Of a stretch of DNA of 15,298 nucleotides, positions 7,720-15,192 are shown piece after piece. Source of the DNA: JBEEMU01 sp043778315 (GTDB lineage: Bacteria > Bacteroidota > Bacteroidia > Chitinophagales > Saprospiraceae). The DNA is taken from NCBI GenBank assembly GCA_043778315.1, contig JAYWGJ010000373.1, positions 1-15,298 of the forward strand, given 5' to 3'. The notes beneath the pieces were generated by a model, which worked only from the letters and a program-made list of their open reading frames with translations, had not been told where the DNA came from and did not search any database. Positions within the stretch are counted from its first letter, which is position 1; every line of letters starts with the position of its first letter. A program made the position numbers and the translations under genes.

Positions 7720-8166
7720 TTATCTACGTTTATTTCTAAAAAAAAGTTGTAGCAACTCCCTGCTTTCCGCTTCCATTATGCCGTAGGCGATGTTTGTTTT
7801 TGGGTGTAAAATAGTGCTGCTTACGCGCAAATAACCTTGTTTTTCGTCGGCTGCGCCGTAAACTAATTTGCCTAATTGCGCCCAGTGCAGCGCGCCGCCA
7901 CACATCACGCACGGCTCGAGCGTCACGAAAAGCGCACATTCGTTCAGGTATTTAGTACCCAAAAAATCGGCGGCGGCGGTAAGCGCGAGTATTTCCGCGT
8001 GAGCGGTTACGTCATTAAGGCACTCGGTGCGGTTGTGCGCTCGTGCGATAATTCGGTTTTGCCAAACGACGACCGCGCCCACAGGCACTTCGTCGGCATC
8101 AAAAGCGAGCCGCGCCTCTTTCAAGGCTTCGCGCATAAAATGGGTGTCGTCAAAAATAGAAAACAT
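7720..8166 (-). CDS. tadA: tRNA-specific adenosine deaminase
   Basis: It deaminates wobble A34 to inosine in tRNA-Arg(ACG), a zinc-dependent hydrolysis in the cytosol. The 148-residue protein carries the complete cytidine/deoxycytidylate-deaminase-type site: HAE at 56-58 (zinc ligand H56, proton shuttle E58) and PCVMCGGAL beginning at 85 (zinc ligands C86 and C89). Further TadA wording includes DEVPVGAVVVWQNRIIARAHN (25-45), VTAHAEILAL and GKLVYGAADEKQG. Length is normal. The start is the ATG at 8164-8166, which gives MFSIFDDTHFMREALKEA. No RBS is visible. The gene is divergent from the TolC-family gene, with a nested inverted repeat in the shared upstream region. Confidence 0.95.
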   Translation of the reverse strand: MFSIFDDTHFMREALKEARLAFDADEVPVGAVVVWQNRIIARAHNRTECLNDVTAHAEILALTAAADFLGTKYLNECALFVTLEPCVMCGGALHWAQLGKLVYGAADEKQGYLRVSSTILHPKTNIAYGIMEAESRELLQLFFRNKRR

Positions 8167-8196
8167 TTTTTAATCTGCTGTTTATTTAGCTGAAAT

Positions 8197-8299
8197 AAAT
8201 TAGGCGTGATTATTTATCTACACTCAAAAAATAGATTAAACCTACGCAAATGCTACGTTTTAACTATTTTTTTTCGTTCCCGATAATCACTCCTAATTT
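8197..8299. repeat. Nested imperfect inverted repeat, about 103 bp, between tadA and the TolC-family gene
   Basis: The outer arms are 17 bp with one mismatch: AAATTAGGCGTGATTAT (8197-8213) against ATAATCACTCCTAATTT (8283-8299). Nested inside, 8226-8241 (AAAAAATAGATTAAAC) pairs with 8257-8272 (GTTTTAACTATTTTTT) at 14 of 16 positions. The loop is CTACGCAAATGCTAC. The whole can fold as one long hairpin in the divergent intergenic region. A decayed MITE-like element or a structured RNA/regulatory hairpin are both possible. No flanking target duplication is obvious. Confidence 0.7.
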
Positions 8300-8367
8300 A
8301 AAACATAGATTCATCGTAAAAAAAAGGAATTTTATCCATTTTTCTGTTTAATGTATAAAGGTAATAG

Positions 8368-8375
8368 TAACTTTG
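8368..8375 (+). promoter_or_regulatory. -7 box of the TolC-family gene
   Basis: TAACTTTG is a perfect match to the Bacteroidota -7 consensus TAnnTTTG and ends 27 nt before the ATG at 8403, a sensible leader length. No good TTTG -33 element is visible at the expected distance, so the -33 part is weak or absent. Confidence 0.6.
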
Positions 8376-8402
8376 TGGATTGAAAATTTTAAGCCAATAA
8401 AA

Positions 8403-9878
8403 ATGAAAAAAATATTATTTTTGTTTGTGTGCGCCATAAGCGCGACGACCATAGCAGCAATCACTGCCACAACCGCAACCGCGCAAGGCGACATCGACGC
8501 GGCGGGCATTCGTGCGCTCCAAACCAAAACGCTTGAGGAGTGCGTGCAGTACGCCGCCGACCACAATATCCAATTGAAACAAGCGAACCTGAGTTTGCGA
8601 CAAGCAGACTTGCAAGCATGGTCGGCGCGCTCGGCGGTGCTGCCTACTGCGAGCGGTACGTTTCAGCCCGCCGTGAACTTCGGGCGGTCGGTCGACCCGA
8701 CGACCAACACTTTTGCGTCGCAAACCATCTTTTCCAATCAGTACAGCGTTAGCGCAGGCGCGACGCTTTACGCAGGCGGCACGATAAAAAACAGCATTAT
8801 ACAAAGCAGCGTCGATGTATTAGCTGCCAAAGCCGACCAAGCAAACAGCCTCAATACGCTCGCGCTCAACGTAGCGACCGTTTATTTGCAAGTGTTATTG
8901 ACAGAGGAAAACCTAAAAATAACCAACGAACGCTTGGCGCAAACGACGCGACAGCTCAGCAATATCAACAAATTGATAGCGTCGGGCAGTTTGCCCGCAG
9001 GCAATAAACTAGACGTAGAGGCGCAGCAAGCAAGAGACGAGCAAAGCATCGTACAAGCGGAAAACGCCATTGCGTTAGCGTATCTAAACCTAAAAACCCT
9101 GATGAATTATCCGCCGAACGAGCCGCTAAAAGTGGTGCAACCTGACATCAATATACCGACCGAAAACATCGACAATATAACGGTAGAAGGCTTGTACAAA
9201 ACCGCGCTCGATAAGCAGCCGCAGGTGCAAGCCGCCGAGCTACGCCGCAAATCGGCAGAAATAGCCGTCGCCGTAGCGAAAGGACGCAGCCTGCCGACGG
9301 TGCAAGCCTTCGGTTCGCTCCGCACCAATTACTCGAGCCTCGCGAAGCAGGTAAAAGATTTTGGTACACAAAACACTTATTTTGGTGATGTGAATTTTGG
9401 TGGTACAACCTTTCCGTTAGTGGTGACGCAGCCGAGACCGAACTTAGAAAATACGCCTTATTTCAAGCAAATAGACGAAAATTTTAGTCAAGCGGTCGGT
9501 GTGAGCGTAAACGTACCTATTTATCAGGCGAACCAAACGCGGATTGGCGTAGAACGCGCCAAATTATTAGTAGAAAATACAGATTTGCAAGCCGAACAGG
9601 TGCGCCGACAACTCAATAACGACATCGCGACGGCACTCACGAATGCGAAAGCCGCGCAGCGCACTTATTTGGCTGCCGAAAAAACAGAAAAAGCCTTGTC
9701 GCTCGCATTCGCGAATGCAGAAAAACGCTTCGCGGCGGGTATGTCCAATTCGTTCGAACTCACTACGACGCGCAGCAACCTCGATGCCGCAAAAGTGAAT
9801 GTGCTAACCGCCAAATACGACTATTTGTTTCGCGTAAAAGTATTGGATTTTTACAAAGGCATTGCTATCAAATTATAA
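8403..9878 (+). CDS. TolC-family outer-membrane efflux protein
   Basis: The protein is 491 residues from the chosen ATG. The frame can be opened earlier at a TTG (8373), but ATG at 8403 gives a proper signal peptide (MKKILFLFVCAISATTIAAI... TATAQ) and sits correctly after the -7 box. The mature part starts with the typical TolC/OEP region (TLEECVQYAADHNIQLKQANLSLRQADLQAWSARSAVLPTASG). It continues with long alanine/glutamine-rich helices (LALNVATVYLQVLLTEENLKITNERLAQT, GSLPAGNKLDVEAQQARDE) and a second copy of the same pattern in the C-terminal half (FSQAVGVSVNVPIYQANQTRIGVERAKLL). Family members form trimeric outer-membrane/periplasmic channels for RND, MFS or ABC exporters. No periplasmic adaptor or inner-membrane pump gene is adjacent, so it appears to be an orphan unit. 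Confidence 0.93.
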   Translation: MKKILFLFVCAISATTIAAITATTATAQGDIDAAGIRALQTKTLEECVQYAADHNIQLKQANLSLRQADLQAWSARSAVLPTASGTFQPAVNFGRSVDPTTNTFASQTIFSNQYSVSAGATLYAGGTIKNSIIQSSVDVLAAKADQANSLNTLALNVATVYLQVLLTEENLKITNERLAQTTRQLSNINKLIASGSLPAGNKLDVEAQQARDEQSIVQAENAIALAYLNLKTLMNYPPNEPLKVVQPDINIPTENIDNITVEGLYKTALDKQPQVQAAELRRKSAEIAVAVAKGRSLPTVQAFGSLRTNYSSLAKQVKDFGTQNTYFGDVNFGGTTFPLVVTQPRPNLENTPYFKQIDENFSQAVGVSVNVPIYQANQTRIGVERAKLLVENTDLQAEQVRRQLNNDIATALTNAKAAQRTYLAAEKTEKALSLAFANAEKRFAAGMSNSFELTTTRSNLDAAKVNVLTAKYDYLFRVKVLDFYKGIAIKL

Positions 9879-9901
9879 TTATAATTTTTTAGACTTTTCA
9901 C

Positions 9902-9942
9902 ATCTCTTGCCGCGTATGTATTGCGTAGCAAGAGATTTTTTT
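9902..9942 (+). terminator. Intrinsic terminator of the TolC-family gene
   Basis: A perfect 9-bp stem (ATCTCTTGC at 9902-9910 with GCAAGAGAT at 9928-9936) surrounds a 17-nt loop. A run of seven T follows (9936-9942). It lies 24 nt past the stop codon and has the form of a strong rho-independent terminator. Confidence 0.88.
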
Positions 9943-10041
9943 GTTTTATCAAAAATAAAAAAAATAAAACCTTTGCAGCCTCGAGCAACGTTATATGTAA
10001 ATTTTTCGTTTATTTAAAATGATTATATGTGAAATGCTTAC

Positions 10042-10178
10042 AAAATAAGTTGCTATATTATTATTTGTCTTTTGAGCCAAAACTGCGTTAGATTATCCTT
10101 ACAATGCGCCGCATTGAGCGTCAAATCTGCCTTGTTTTGGCACAAAATCCTACCTAATAATTTATAGCACCTTATTTT
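10042..10178. repeat. Nested imperfect inverted repeat, about 137 bp (MITE/REP-like)
   Basis: The termini pair as AAAATAAG (10042-10049) with CTTATTTT (10171-10178), followed by TGCTATA (10051-10057) with TATAGCA (10163-10169). The inner arms pair as TTTTGAGCCAAAAC (10070-10083) with GTTTTGGCACAAAA (10134-10147) at 13 of 14 positions. The centre is the near-perfect palindrome CAATGCG/CGCATTG (10102-10108 and 10110-10116). Scattered mismatches and small bulges separate these blocks. The element fills much of the gap between the TolC-gene terminator and the DUF1801 promoter. It has no coding capacity. It looks like a decaying non-autonomous mobile element or a long structured RNA; no target-site duplication is evident. 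Confidence 0.75.
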
Positions 10179-10204
10179 CTCTTCATTCCTTCAAAAGAAT
10201 TGTT

Positions 10205-10212
10205 TAATTTTG
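10205..10212 (+). promoter_or_regulatory. -7 box upstream of the DUF1801 gene
   Basis: TAATTTTG matches TAnnTTTG and ends 28 nt before the ATG at 10241, the same geometry as the box before the TolC-family gene. The -33 element is not recognisable. Confidence 0.5.
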
Positions 10213-10240
10213 TATTTTTATAATTCAAAAACCAAACAAA

Positions 10241-10645
10241 ATGATAGTGAATAATCTAAACCCCGAAGTAACTACTTTTTTGGACGAACTAAATCATTCT
10301 TTAAGACCTGAAATTGAGGCGTTGCGAATTTGTATTTTATCGGCAAACGAAAACTTAACCGAAAACATAAAGTGGAACGCACCAAATTATTGTTTTGAGA
10401 ACGAGGACAGAATCACCATGCGCATACAACCGCCAACAACAAAAAAAATTCAAATTATTTTTCATCGAGGCGCAAAGAAACAGGCACAACCCAAAGATAA
10501 ATTAATTGACGTAAATACTATATTTCTGATATGGAAAGAAAATGATAGAGCCATTGCGACATTCAAAAATTGGCAAGACATTGAAAACGGGAAAGCGGAG
10601 CTGGTAAATATCATTAAAGCGTGGATAATCGCTACCAATTTTTAA
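10241..10645 (+). CDS. DUF1801 domain (YdhG-like) protein
   Basis: The 134-residue cytosolic protein spans the whole domain: helical start (NPEVTTFLDELNHSLRPEIEALRICILSANENL), the family core ENIKWNAPNYCFENEDRITMRIQ (about 39-61), then PPTTKKIQIIFHRGAKK and a C-terminal helical part. DUF1801 has an iron-transporter-frataxin-like/YdhG fold with no agreed biochemical role. There is no signal peptide. The gene is visibly more AT-rich than its neighbours and follows the inverted-repeat element, so it may be a small acquired cassette. It lies 50 bp before the adhesin gene with no terminator between, so read-through is possible. Confidence 0.85.
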   Translation: MIVNNLNPEVTTFLDELNHSLRPEIEALRICILSANENLTENIKWNAPNYCFENEDRITMRIQPPTTKKIQIIFHRGAKKQAQPKDKLIDVNTIFLIWKENDRAIATFKNWQDIENGKAELVNIIKAWIIATNF

Positions 10646-10695
10646 AAAAATATTTCTAAAATAATTCGAAACAAATAATAAAAATTCGCATAAAA

Positions 10696-13600
10696 ATGAA
10701 AAAACAAAACCTACTACTCACCTTTATTATATGGTTTGGGCTGCTTGCGGCTGCCGCTTACGCGCAACCCCGTTTTTTGAGTACCAACCTCAAAGGCAAC
10801 CCCGATACGCTAACGCTTTTTCGCAATGGCTCGTACAACACCTTGCAAATACAGGCAACGAATAGCTACGCCGACGGCAACCGAGCATTTAGTTTTTTGC
10901 GCGGCGACGACGCTAATAGTTTTACGCCCGTAGTACAAAAAGATACGGCGTGGCAATCGGTGTTTCCGAACAAAACGCTGGCGAGTTACAACCAAGTGAT
11001 TATGCCAAATTTCAACGTCGCTTGCGCGGCAAAAACGATGGTTGCGGGTTACGCGAGTAAGTTCCCTGCGGTCACGGCGGGTAGTTATTACACCGTAAAT
11101 GTACGCGAGCAACCCGCTACGCCCGCCTACGGGCTGCCGTTTGCGGTACTAGAAACGGCTTTTAAACCGACCAAAATCGATACTATAAAAGTAAAAAGTA
11201 AGTGCATTGCAGCTAATAATCCTATCAAATTTACGCTATATACCGTTGGTACGCCGAACGCTGCCGAGCGGTTTTACTTTGGCTATACCACCAATTTGTA
11301 TGGCACGGTGAACATTGCAGAAATGACTATAAGCGGCGACTCTGCCACTTATACAATCCCGGCTAATACCTTAGTACCGTCAGATAGAATTAGATATTTC
11401 GCGTTTTCTTCTACACAGAGCGCGGCAACCATAAATAGCGATAATTACGATATTTTATCGTTACAAATGTTCCATAATAGGCTGCAAAGCGGCAATGTAT
11501 TAGATACACGCGGCTTTACACTTAATATCACGGGACAAATACCAGGCATAAACATCACAGTACGCGCACCTGCGTTTCCGTTGGTAGGTACGGTGTGCGG
11601 TAACGTACCCGTCCCGCGCATTATATTGGAGGCGACGGGCGCAAGCGGCGTAACTACCTACGCTTGGGAGGGTGCGAACGGCAATATTGCGGCGTTAGCA
11701 CGCGATACTATCACCGCACCGACGGCAGCGAGTAACGGCATATATACAGTTACCGCATCAACGAGTAGTACAGGCTGCACGGCAAGCACTACCATATTGG
11801 TAAACCTCACTTTCAACCCTACACTTACCGTAGGTACGTCGGGCATACCGCCGTCGCAGTGCGGTGCTTACGGTTTAGGGTTTGCGACGGTGACTGGCGG
11901 CACAAGTCCATATACTTACGAGTGGCGAACGCCAACTACGAACACGAATGCCGAGTCTTTTATCGTTGGGACTAACCCAAATATATTAGGTATGCAAAAC
12001 CAGATATATAACGTGAAGGCTACCGACGCAGCAGGCTGTACTGCCACGAATACGATACAAGTTCCACCAAACCTCAACCTAAATATACCAAAAATAGCCA
12101 TCGATACGCTCCGACACGTTTACGGTTGTGCGCCTGGAAAGCTCTGTTTGAAGATAACGGGCGGTCAGGCAGGCGTTGGATTTCCGTTCTTTGATTGGAG
12201 TCACAATATTAACTTACACACGGCTTGCGTAGGCGCGCTCACGGCAGGCGATTACACGGTCACGGTGACCGATGCGGCGGGTTGTAAGGCAATAGAGACG
12301 TTTACGATAGAGGCAAAACAACCGCTCGCGCTCACTATGTTGCAACAAGTAGCTTGTGCCGCAAGCGGACTCGATAAAGGCAAGGCGAAAGTAGTGGTTG
12401 TAGGCGGCAGGCTGCCCTATACCTACAAATGGGCGCACAATATCACGTCCGTAAAAGACACTTTGATAAACGTACGATACGGAAATTGCTATACGGTCAC
12501 CGTTACAGACAGTAAAAAATGTACTGCTACCGCCTCGGTTTGCATAGATAGCGTCATCAATATCACTACTACGGCGGTAGGCGCGCCTACTTGTTTTGGC
12601 GGCAGCAATGGCAAAGCCTACGTCTCTGTTATTGGCGCAAAGCCTTACTTTGGCTTCAGGTATCAATGGAGTACGGTGACTTCGGATACCGCAAGAACGC
12701 TCTCATCTGGCATATATACCGTCACGGTCACGTCTGTGGGGGCGGCAGGTGTGAATGGCAACGCCTGTACCGCTACTGCTACGGTGGCGGTTGCCAATAG
12801 TGCTAATATATTTGGCATTACGCTGCAAACAACCCCTACTTCACTCGCTTGCTCGGGCGATAATAACGGTAAAATACGGGTTATTAACTCTGTAAACGAC
12901 GTTCCTATCAAATACGTTTGGGCTATCAATACAGCAGCCAATAATCAGAGCTTTAATGGCGCGGCGATAGATAATGTACGCGGTGGAATGACTTATTTAG
13001 TTACTGTTACGGGTGCGAACGGTTGCGTTGCTACCAATTCAGCCATTATTACACAACCTACGGTTGACGTTACGCCGTCTGTACTCGCCCAAAGTGTGCG
13101 CTGTAAGGGCGAAAATAACGGCAGTATCAATCTTGTACTAGCAGGAGCTGCCAGTACTTACACCTTTCGGTGGATTGACGGCGGCGTACCGCAAGCTCCG
13201 AGCGGCAGTGAGACCCGAACAGGACTTTCACCCGCTCAATATGGCGTTATAGTCACCGATAATGCGACGGGTTGCGTGGGTTTTGGCGGCGCGACCATCA
13301 CAGAGCCCACCTCGCTCCTCAGCGCATCGGTCGTACCTGCCAGTATCACAAACGTAGTTTGCTTTGGCGGTAATGATGGCAAGGCTTGTGTGAGTGCGCA
13401 AGGTGGTGTGAACAAATACAATTATCGTTGGAACACCAGCATACCGCGTATTACGGCGTGCGTGACCGATTTTGAGATTGGTAGTTATATTGTCACCGTC
13501 ACGGATACCGTTGGCTGCTCGCGTACCGCCTCTGTCACGATTACAGGACCTAATCAGCCGATTGATGTCAGTCTTAGCATCATAAATAAGGTGTGTGGCG

Positions 13601-14295
13601 GCATCGCAAACGGTAAAATATTGGCGACAGCCACGCAAGGCACTACACCATACACCTATTTATGGGAAGATGGTCAGGCTACTAATCCCGCAATTAACCT
13701 TGCAGCAATTACACATTTCGTTACCATCACCGATAGTAAGGGTTGTACGGCGAGCGCAGGCATTACTATCCCGTCGGTCGCCGTTGATTTGACCGTTCAG
13801 GACGAAACTATCCTACAAGGTAGCAATTTGTTCGCGCCAGTAAGCACTACTACGCTCGACCCGTACACTGTATTATGGTCACCTGCGGCAACAGTCAATC
13901 CGCCCTCCGACCTTGTTCCTACACTCTCGCCTATCACTACCACAACCTACACTATCAGTATCAGTAAAGACGGTTGTACGCTCGATAAGACCCTTACTAT
14001 CACCGTAACTCAAAAAGATGGCATCTTTGTACCGACTGCCTTCGCCCCAGGCGGCAATGGACCCGATGAAAATAACTATTTCAAACCTATTGTGACGGGT
14101 GGCGTGCAGCTAACCGCTTTTAAAGTGTTCAATCGGTGGGGTCAAGTAGTATATGATGATGCTAACGGAATAGGTTGGGACGGTAGCTTCGGCGGGGCAG
14201 CGCAACCTACGGGCGGTTACGTCTATGTATTAGAATATGTTAATCAAAGCGGTAAAAAAGATATGCTAAACGGGAATATGGTGCTGATGAGATGA
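10696..14295 (+). CDS. Large secreted adhesin-like protein: SprB-like repeats with T9SS type B sorting domain
   Basis: The protein is 1,199 residues. Residues 1-24 form a Sec signal peptide (MKKQNLLLTFIIWFGLLAAAAYAQ). An N-terminal region of unknown fold (about 25-285) is followed by roughly nine Ig/PKD-like units from about 300 to 1030. At least seven of these show the SprB pattern of a cysteine plus nGK motif (CFGGSNGK near 633, CSGDNNGK near 719, CKGENNGS near 802, CFGGNDGK near 889), then PYTYxW and YTVTVTDxxGC. A last unit (about 1031-1107) precedes the C-terminal type B sorting domain (1109-1199). That domain has VPTAFAPGGNGPDENNYFKP, FKVFNRWGQVVY and GWDG, and ends GNMVLMR. It should be exported by Sec, then by the type IX secretion system to the cell surface, for adhesion or gliding. 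The usual PorP/SprF-type partner gene is not seen downstream. Confidence 0.94.
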   Translation: MKKQNLLLTFIIWFGLLAAAAYAQPRFLSTNLKGNPDTLTLFRNGSYNTLQIQATNSYADGNRAFSFLRGDDANSFTPVVQKDTAWQSVFPNKTLASYNQVIMPNFNVACAAKTMVAGYASKFPAVTAGSYYTVNVREQPATPAYGLPFAVLETAFKPTKIDTIKVKSKCIAANNPIKFTLYTVGTPNAAERFYFGYTTNLYGTVNIAEMTISGDSATYTIPANTLVPSDRIRYFAFSSTQSAATINSDNYDILSLQMFHNRLQSGNVLDTRGFTLNITGQIPGINITVRAPAFPLVGTVCGNVPVPRIILEATGASGVTTYAWEGANGNIAALARDTITAPTAASNGIYTVTASTSSTGCTASTTILVNLTFNPTLTVGTSGIPPSQCGAYGLGFATVTGGTSPYTYEWRTPTTNTNAESFIVGTNPNILGMQNQIYNVKATDAAGCTATNTIQVPPNLNLNIPKIAIDTLRHVYGCAPGKLCLKITGGQAGVGFPFFDWSHNINLHTACVGALTAGDYTVTVTDAAGCKAIETFTIEAKQPLALTMLQQVACAASGLDKGKAKVVVVGGRLPYTYKWAHNITSVKDTLINVRYGNCYTVTVTDSKKCTATASVCIDSVINITTTAVGAPTCFGGSNGKAYVSVIGAKPYFGFRYQWSTVTSDTARTLSSGIYTVTVTSVGAAGVNGNACTATATVAVANSANIFGITLQTTPTSLACSGDNNGKIRVINSVNDVPIKYVWAINTAANNQSFNGAAIDNVRGGMTYLVTVTGANGCVATNSAIITQPTVDVTPSVLAQSVRCKGENNGSINLVLAGAASTYTFRWIDGGVPQAPSGSETRTGLSPAQYGVIVTDNATGCVGFGGATITEPTSLLSASVVPASITNVVCFGGNDGKACVSAQGGVNKYNYRWNTSIPRITACVTDFEIGSYIVTVTDTVGCSRTASVTITGPNQPIDVSLSIINKVCGGIANGKILATATQGTTPYTYLWEDGQATNPAINLAAITHFVTITDSKGCTASAGITIPSVAVDLTVQDETILQGSNLFAPVSTTTLDPYTVLWSPAATVNPPSDLVPTLSPITTTTYTISISKDGCTLDKTLTITVTQKDGIFVPTAFAPGGNGPDENNYFKPIVTGGVQLTAFKVFNRWGQVVYDDANGIGWDGSFGGAAQPTGGYVYVLEYVNQSGKKDMLNGNMVLMR

Positions 14296-14300
14296 TTTTT

Positions 14301-14370
14301 AGTGAATAGTTTATAGTGAACAGTGAACAGTTTTTGCTTTTCACTCTAAACTATAAGCAATAAGCAATAA
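14301..14370. repeat. 7-bp-period repeats in opposite orientations forming a hairpin
   Basis: Left of centre the steps read GTGAATA, GTTTATA, GTGAACA, GTGAACA. Right of centre they read AAACTAT, AAGCAAT, AAGCAAT, the opposite-strand form. The reversal lets TAGTTTATAGTG (14307-14318) pair with CACTCTAAACTA (14342-14353) at 11 of 12 positions, with a 23-nt loop. It lies 12 bp after the adhesin stop and may help end transcription, although no proper T-run follows. Confidence 0.7.
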
Positions 14371-14520
14371 ACTTTTGGGAGCATTTGCCTTAGTTTTTTC
14401 TTTATACTTTAAGCTATAAGCTTTAAGCTGTAAACTTTTGAGAGCAATTTTTTGAATTTTGTACTTTTGCTGTAAGCTATAAGCTATAAACTCTAAACTT
14501 TTGGGAGCGATTTCTTGAAT
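14369..14520. repeat. 63-bp tandem repeat containing heptamers
   Basis: The anchor AAACTTTTGRGAGC occurs at 14369, 14432 and 14495, exactly 63 bp apart each time. Between anchors lie a T-rich segment and three or four heptamers of the type CTATAAG/CTTTAAG/CTGTAAG. The second and third copies also share TTGAATTTTGTA. The third copy runs straight into the 21-bp array. Confidence 0.85.
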
Positions 14521-14537
14521 TTTGTAATTTTATTCGC

Positions 14538-15163
14538 CAATATCATAGTCACAGTCGCCAATATATACTTTGCAGTCGTCAATATCATAGTTGCAATTGG
14601 CAATATCATAGTTGCAGTCGCCAATATCATAGTTGCAGTCGTCAATATCATAGTCACAGTCGCCAATATCATAGTTACAGTCGCCAATATATACATCATA
14701 GTTGGCAATATGATAGTTGCAGTCGCCAATATATACATCATAGTTGGCAATATATAAGTTGCGACAAGCAAAATATCTTTTTTAGTTTACAATATATACA
14801 TCGTAGTTGCCAATATATATGTTTTCACTTTTATATATGCTTTATATAAATGTGTAAAGATGCAACGGACAATATATTAATTATAAGTAGCAGAATATTA
14901 ATTGCGATTAGCAAAATATCTTTTTTACATTACCATATCATAGTTCTGCATGGCAATATATACATTCGGGTAGGCAGAATATACTTTTTCAATATCAATA
15001 TCATAGTTGCAGTCGCCAATATCATAGTTGTAGTCGCCAATATCATAGTTGTAGTCGCCAATATCATAGTCACAGTCGCCAATATATATTTTTTAGTTTA
15101 CAATATATACATCGTGGTTAGCAATATCATACTTGCAGTTGGTAAAATATCTTTTTTAGTTTT
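14538..15163. repeat. 21-bp tandem array, about 29 units in two phased blocks
   Basis: Thirteen contiguous units start at 14538 and step by exactly 21 bp to 14810. A degenerate stretch follows (14811-14869, 4 bp short of three units), then fourteen more phased units from 14870 to 15163. Nearly all units begin CAATAT or a close variant. Three kinds alternate: type A continues CATAGTTG then CAGTCGC; type B continues ATACATC then a shifted TAGTTG; type C reads AAAATATC, TTTTTTAG, TTTA. Type A units split into three heptamers. Adjacent identical units (15017 and 15038) show recent duplication. Confidence 0.95.
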
Positions 15164-15192
15164 TAGTTTATTGCTTCTAGTTTCCAGTTTTA

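Noticed and set aside
8373..8402. Earlier TTG start for the TolC-family protein
   Set aside because: It lies inside the likely -7 box and would put ten hydrophilic residues before a good signal peptide that starts at ATG 8403.
12214..12666. 150-residue minus-strand open frame inside the adhesin gene
   Set aside because: It is a shadow of a long, domain-verified plus-strand gene and has no recognisable protein features.
14515..14757. Plus-strand frame over the first array block as a gene
   Set aside because: It begins in the preceding 63-bp repeat, ends at a random TAA in a unit, and has no promoter or domain. Kept only as a repeat and a low-interest finding.
14493..14771. Minus-strand open frame over the 21-bp array (MILATVTMILATV-type repeats)
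   Set aside because: Any stop-free 21-bp unit is automatically open over a whole array. No signal, start context or non-repetitive domain supports it.
14538..15163. CRISPR array
   Set aside because: Units are contiguous 21-mers without unique spacers, and no cas gene is in the window.
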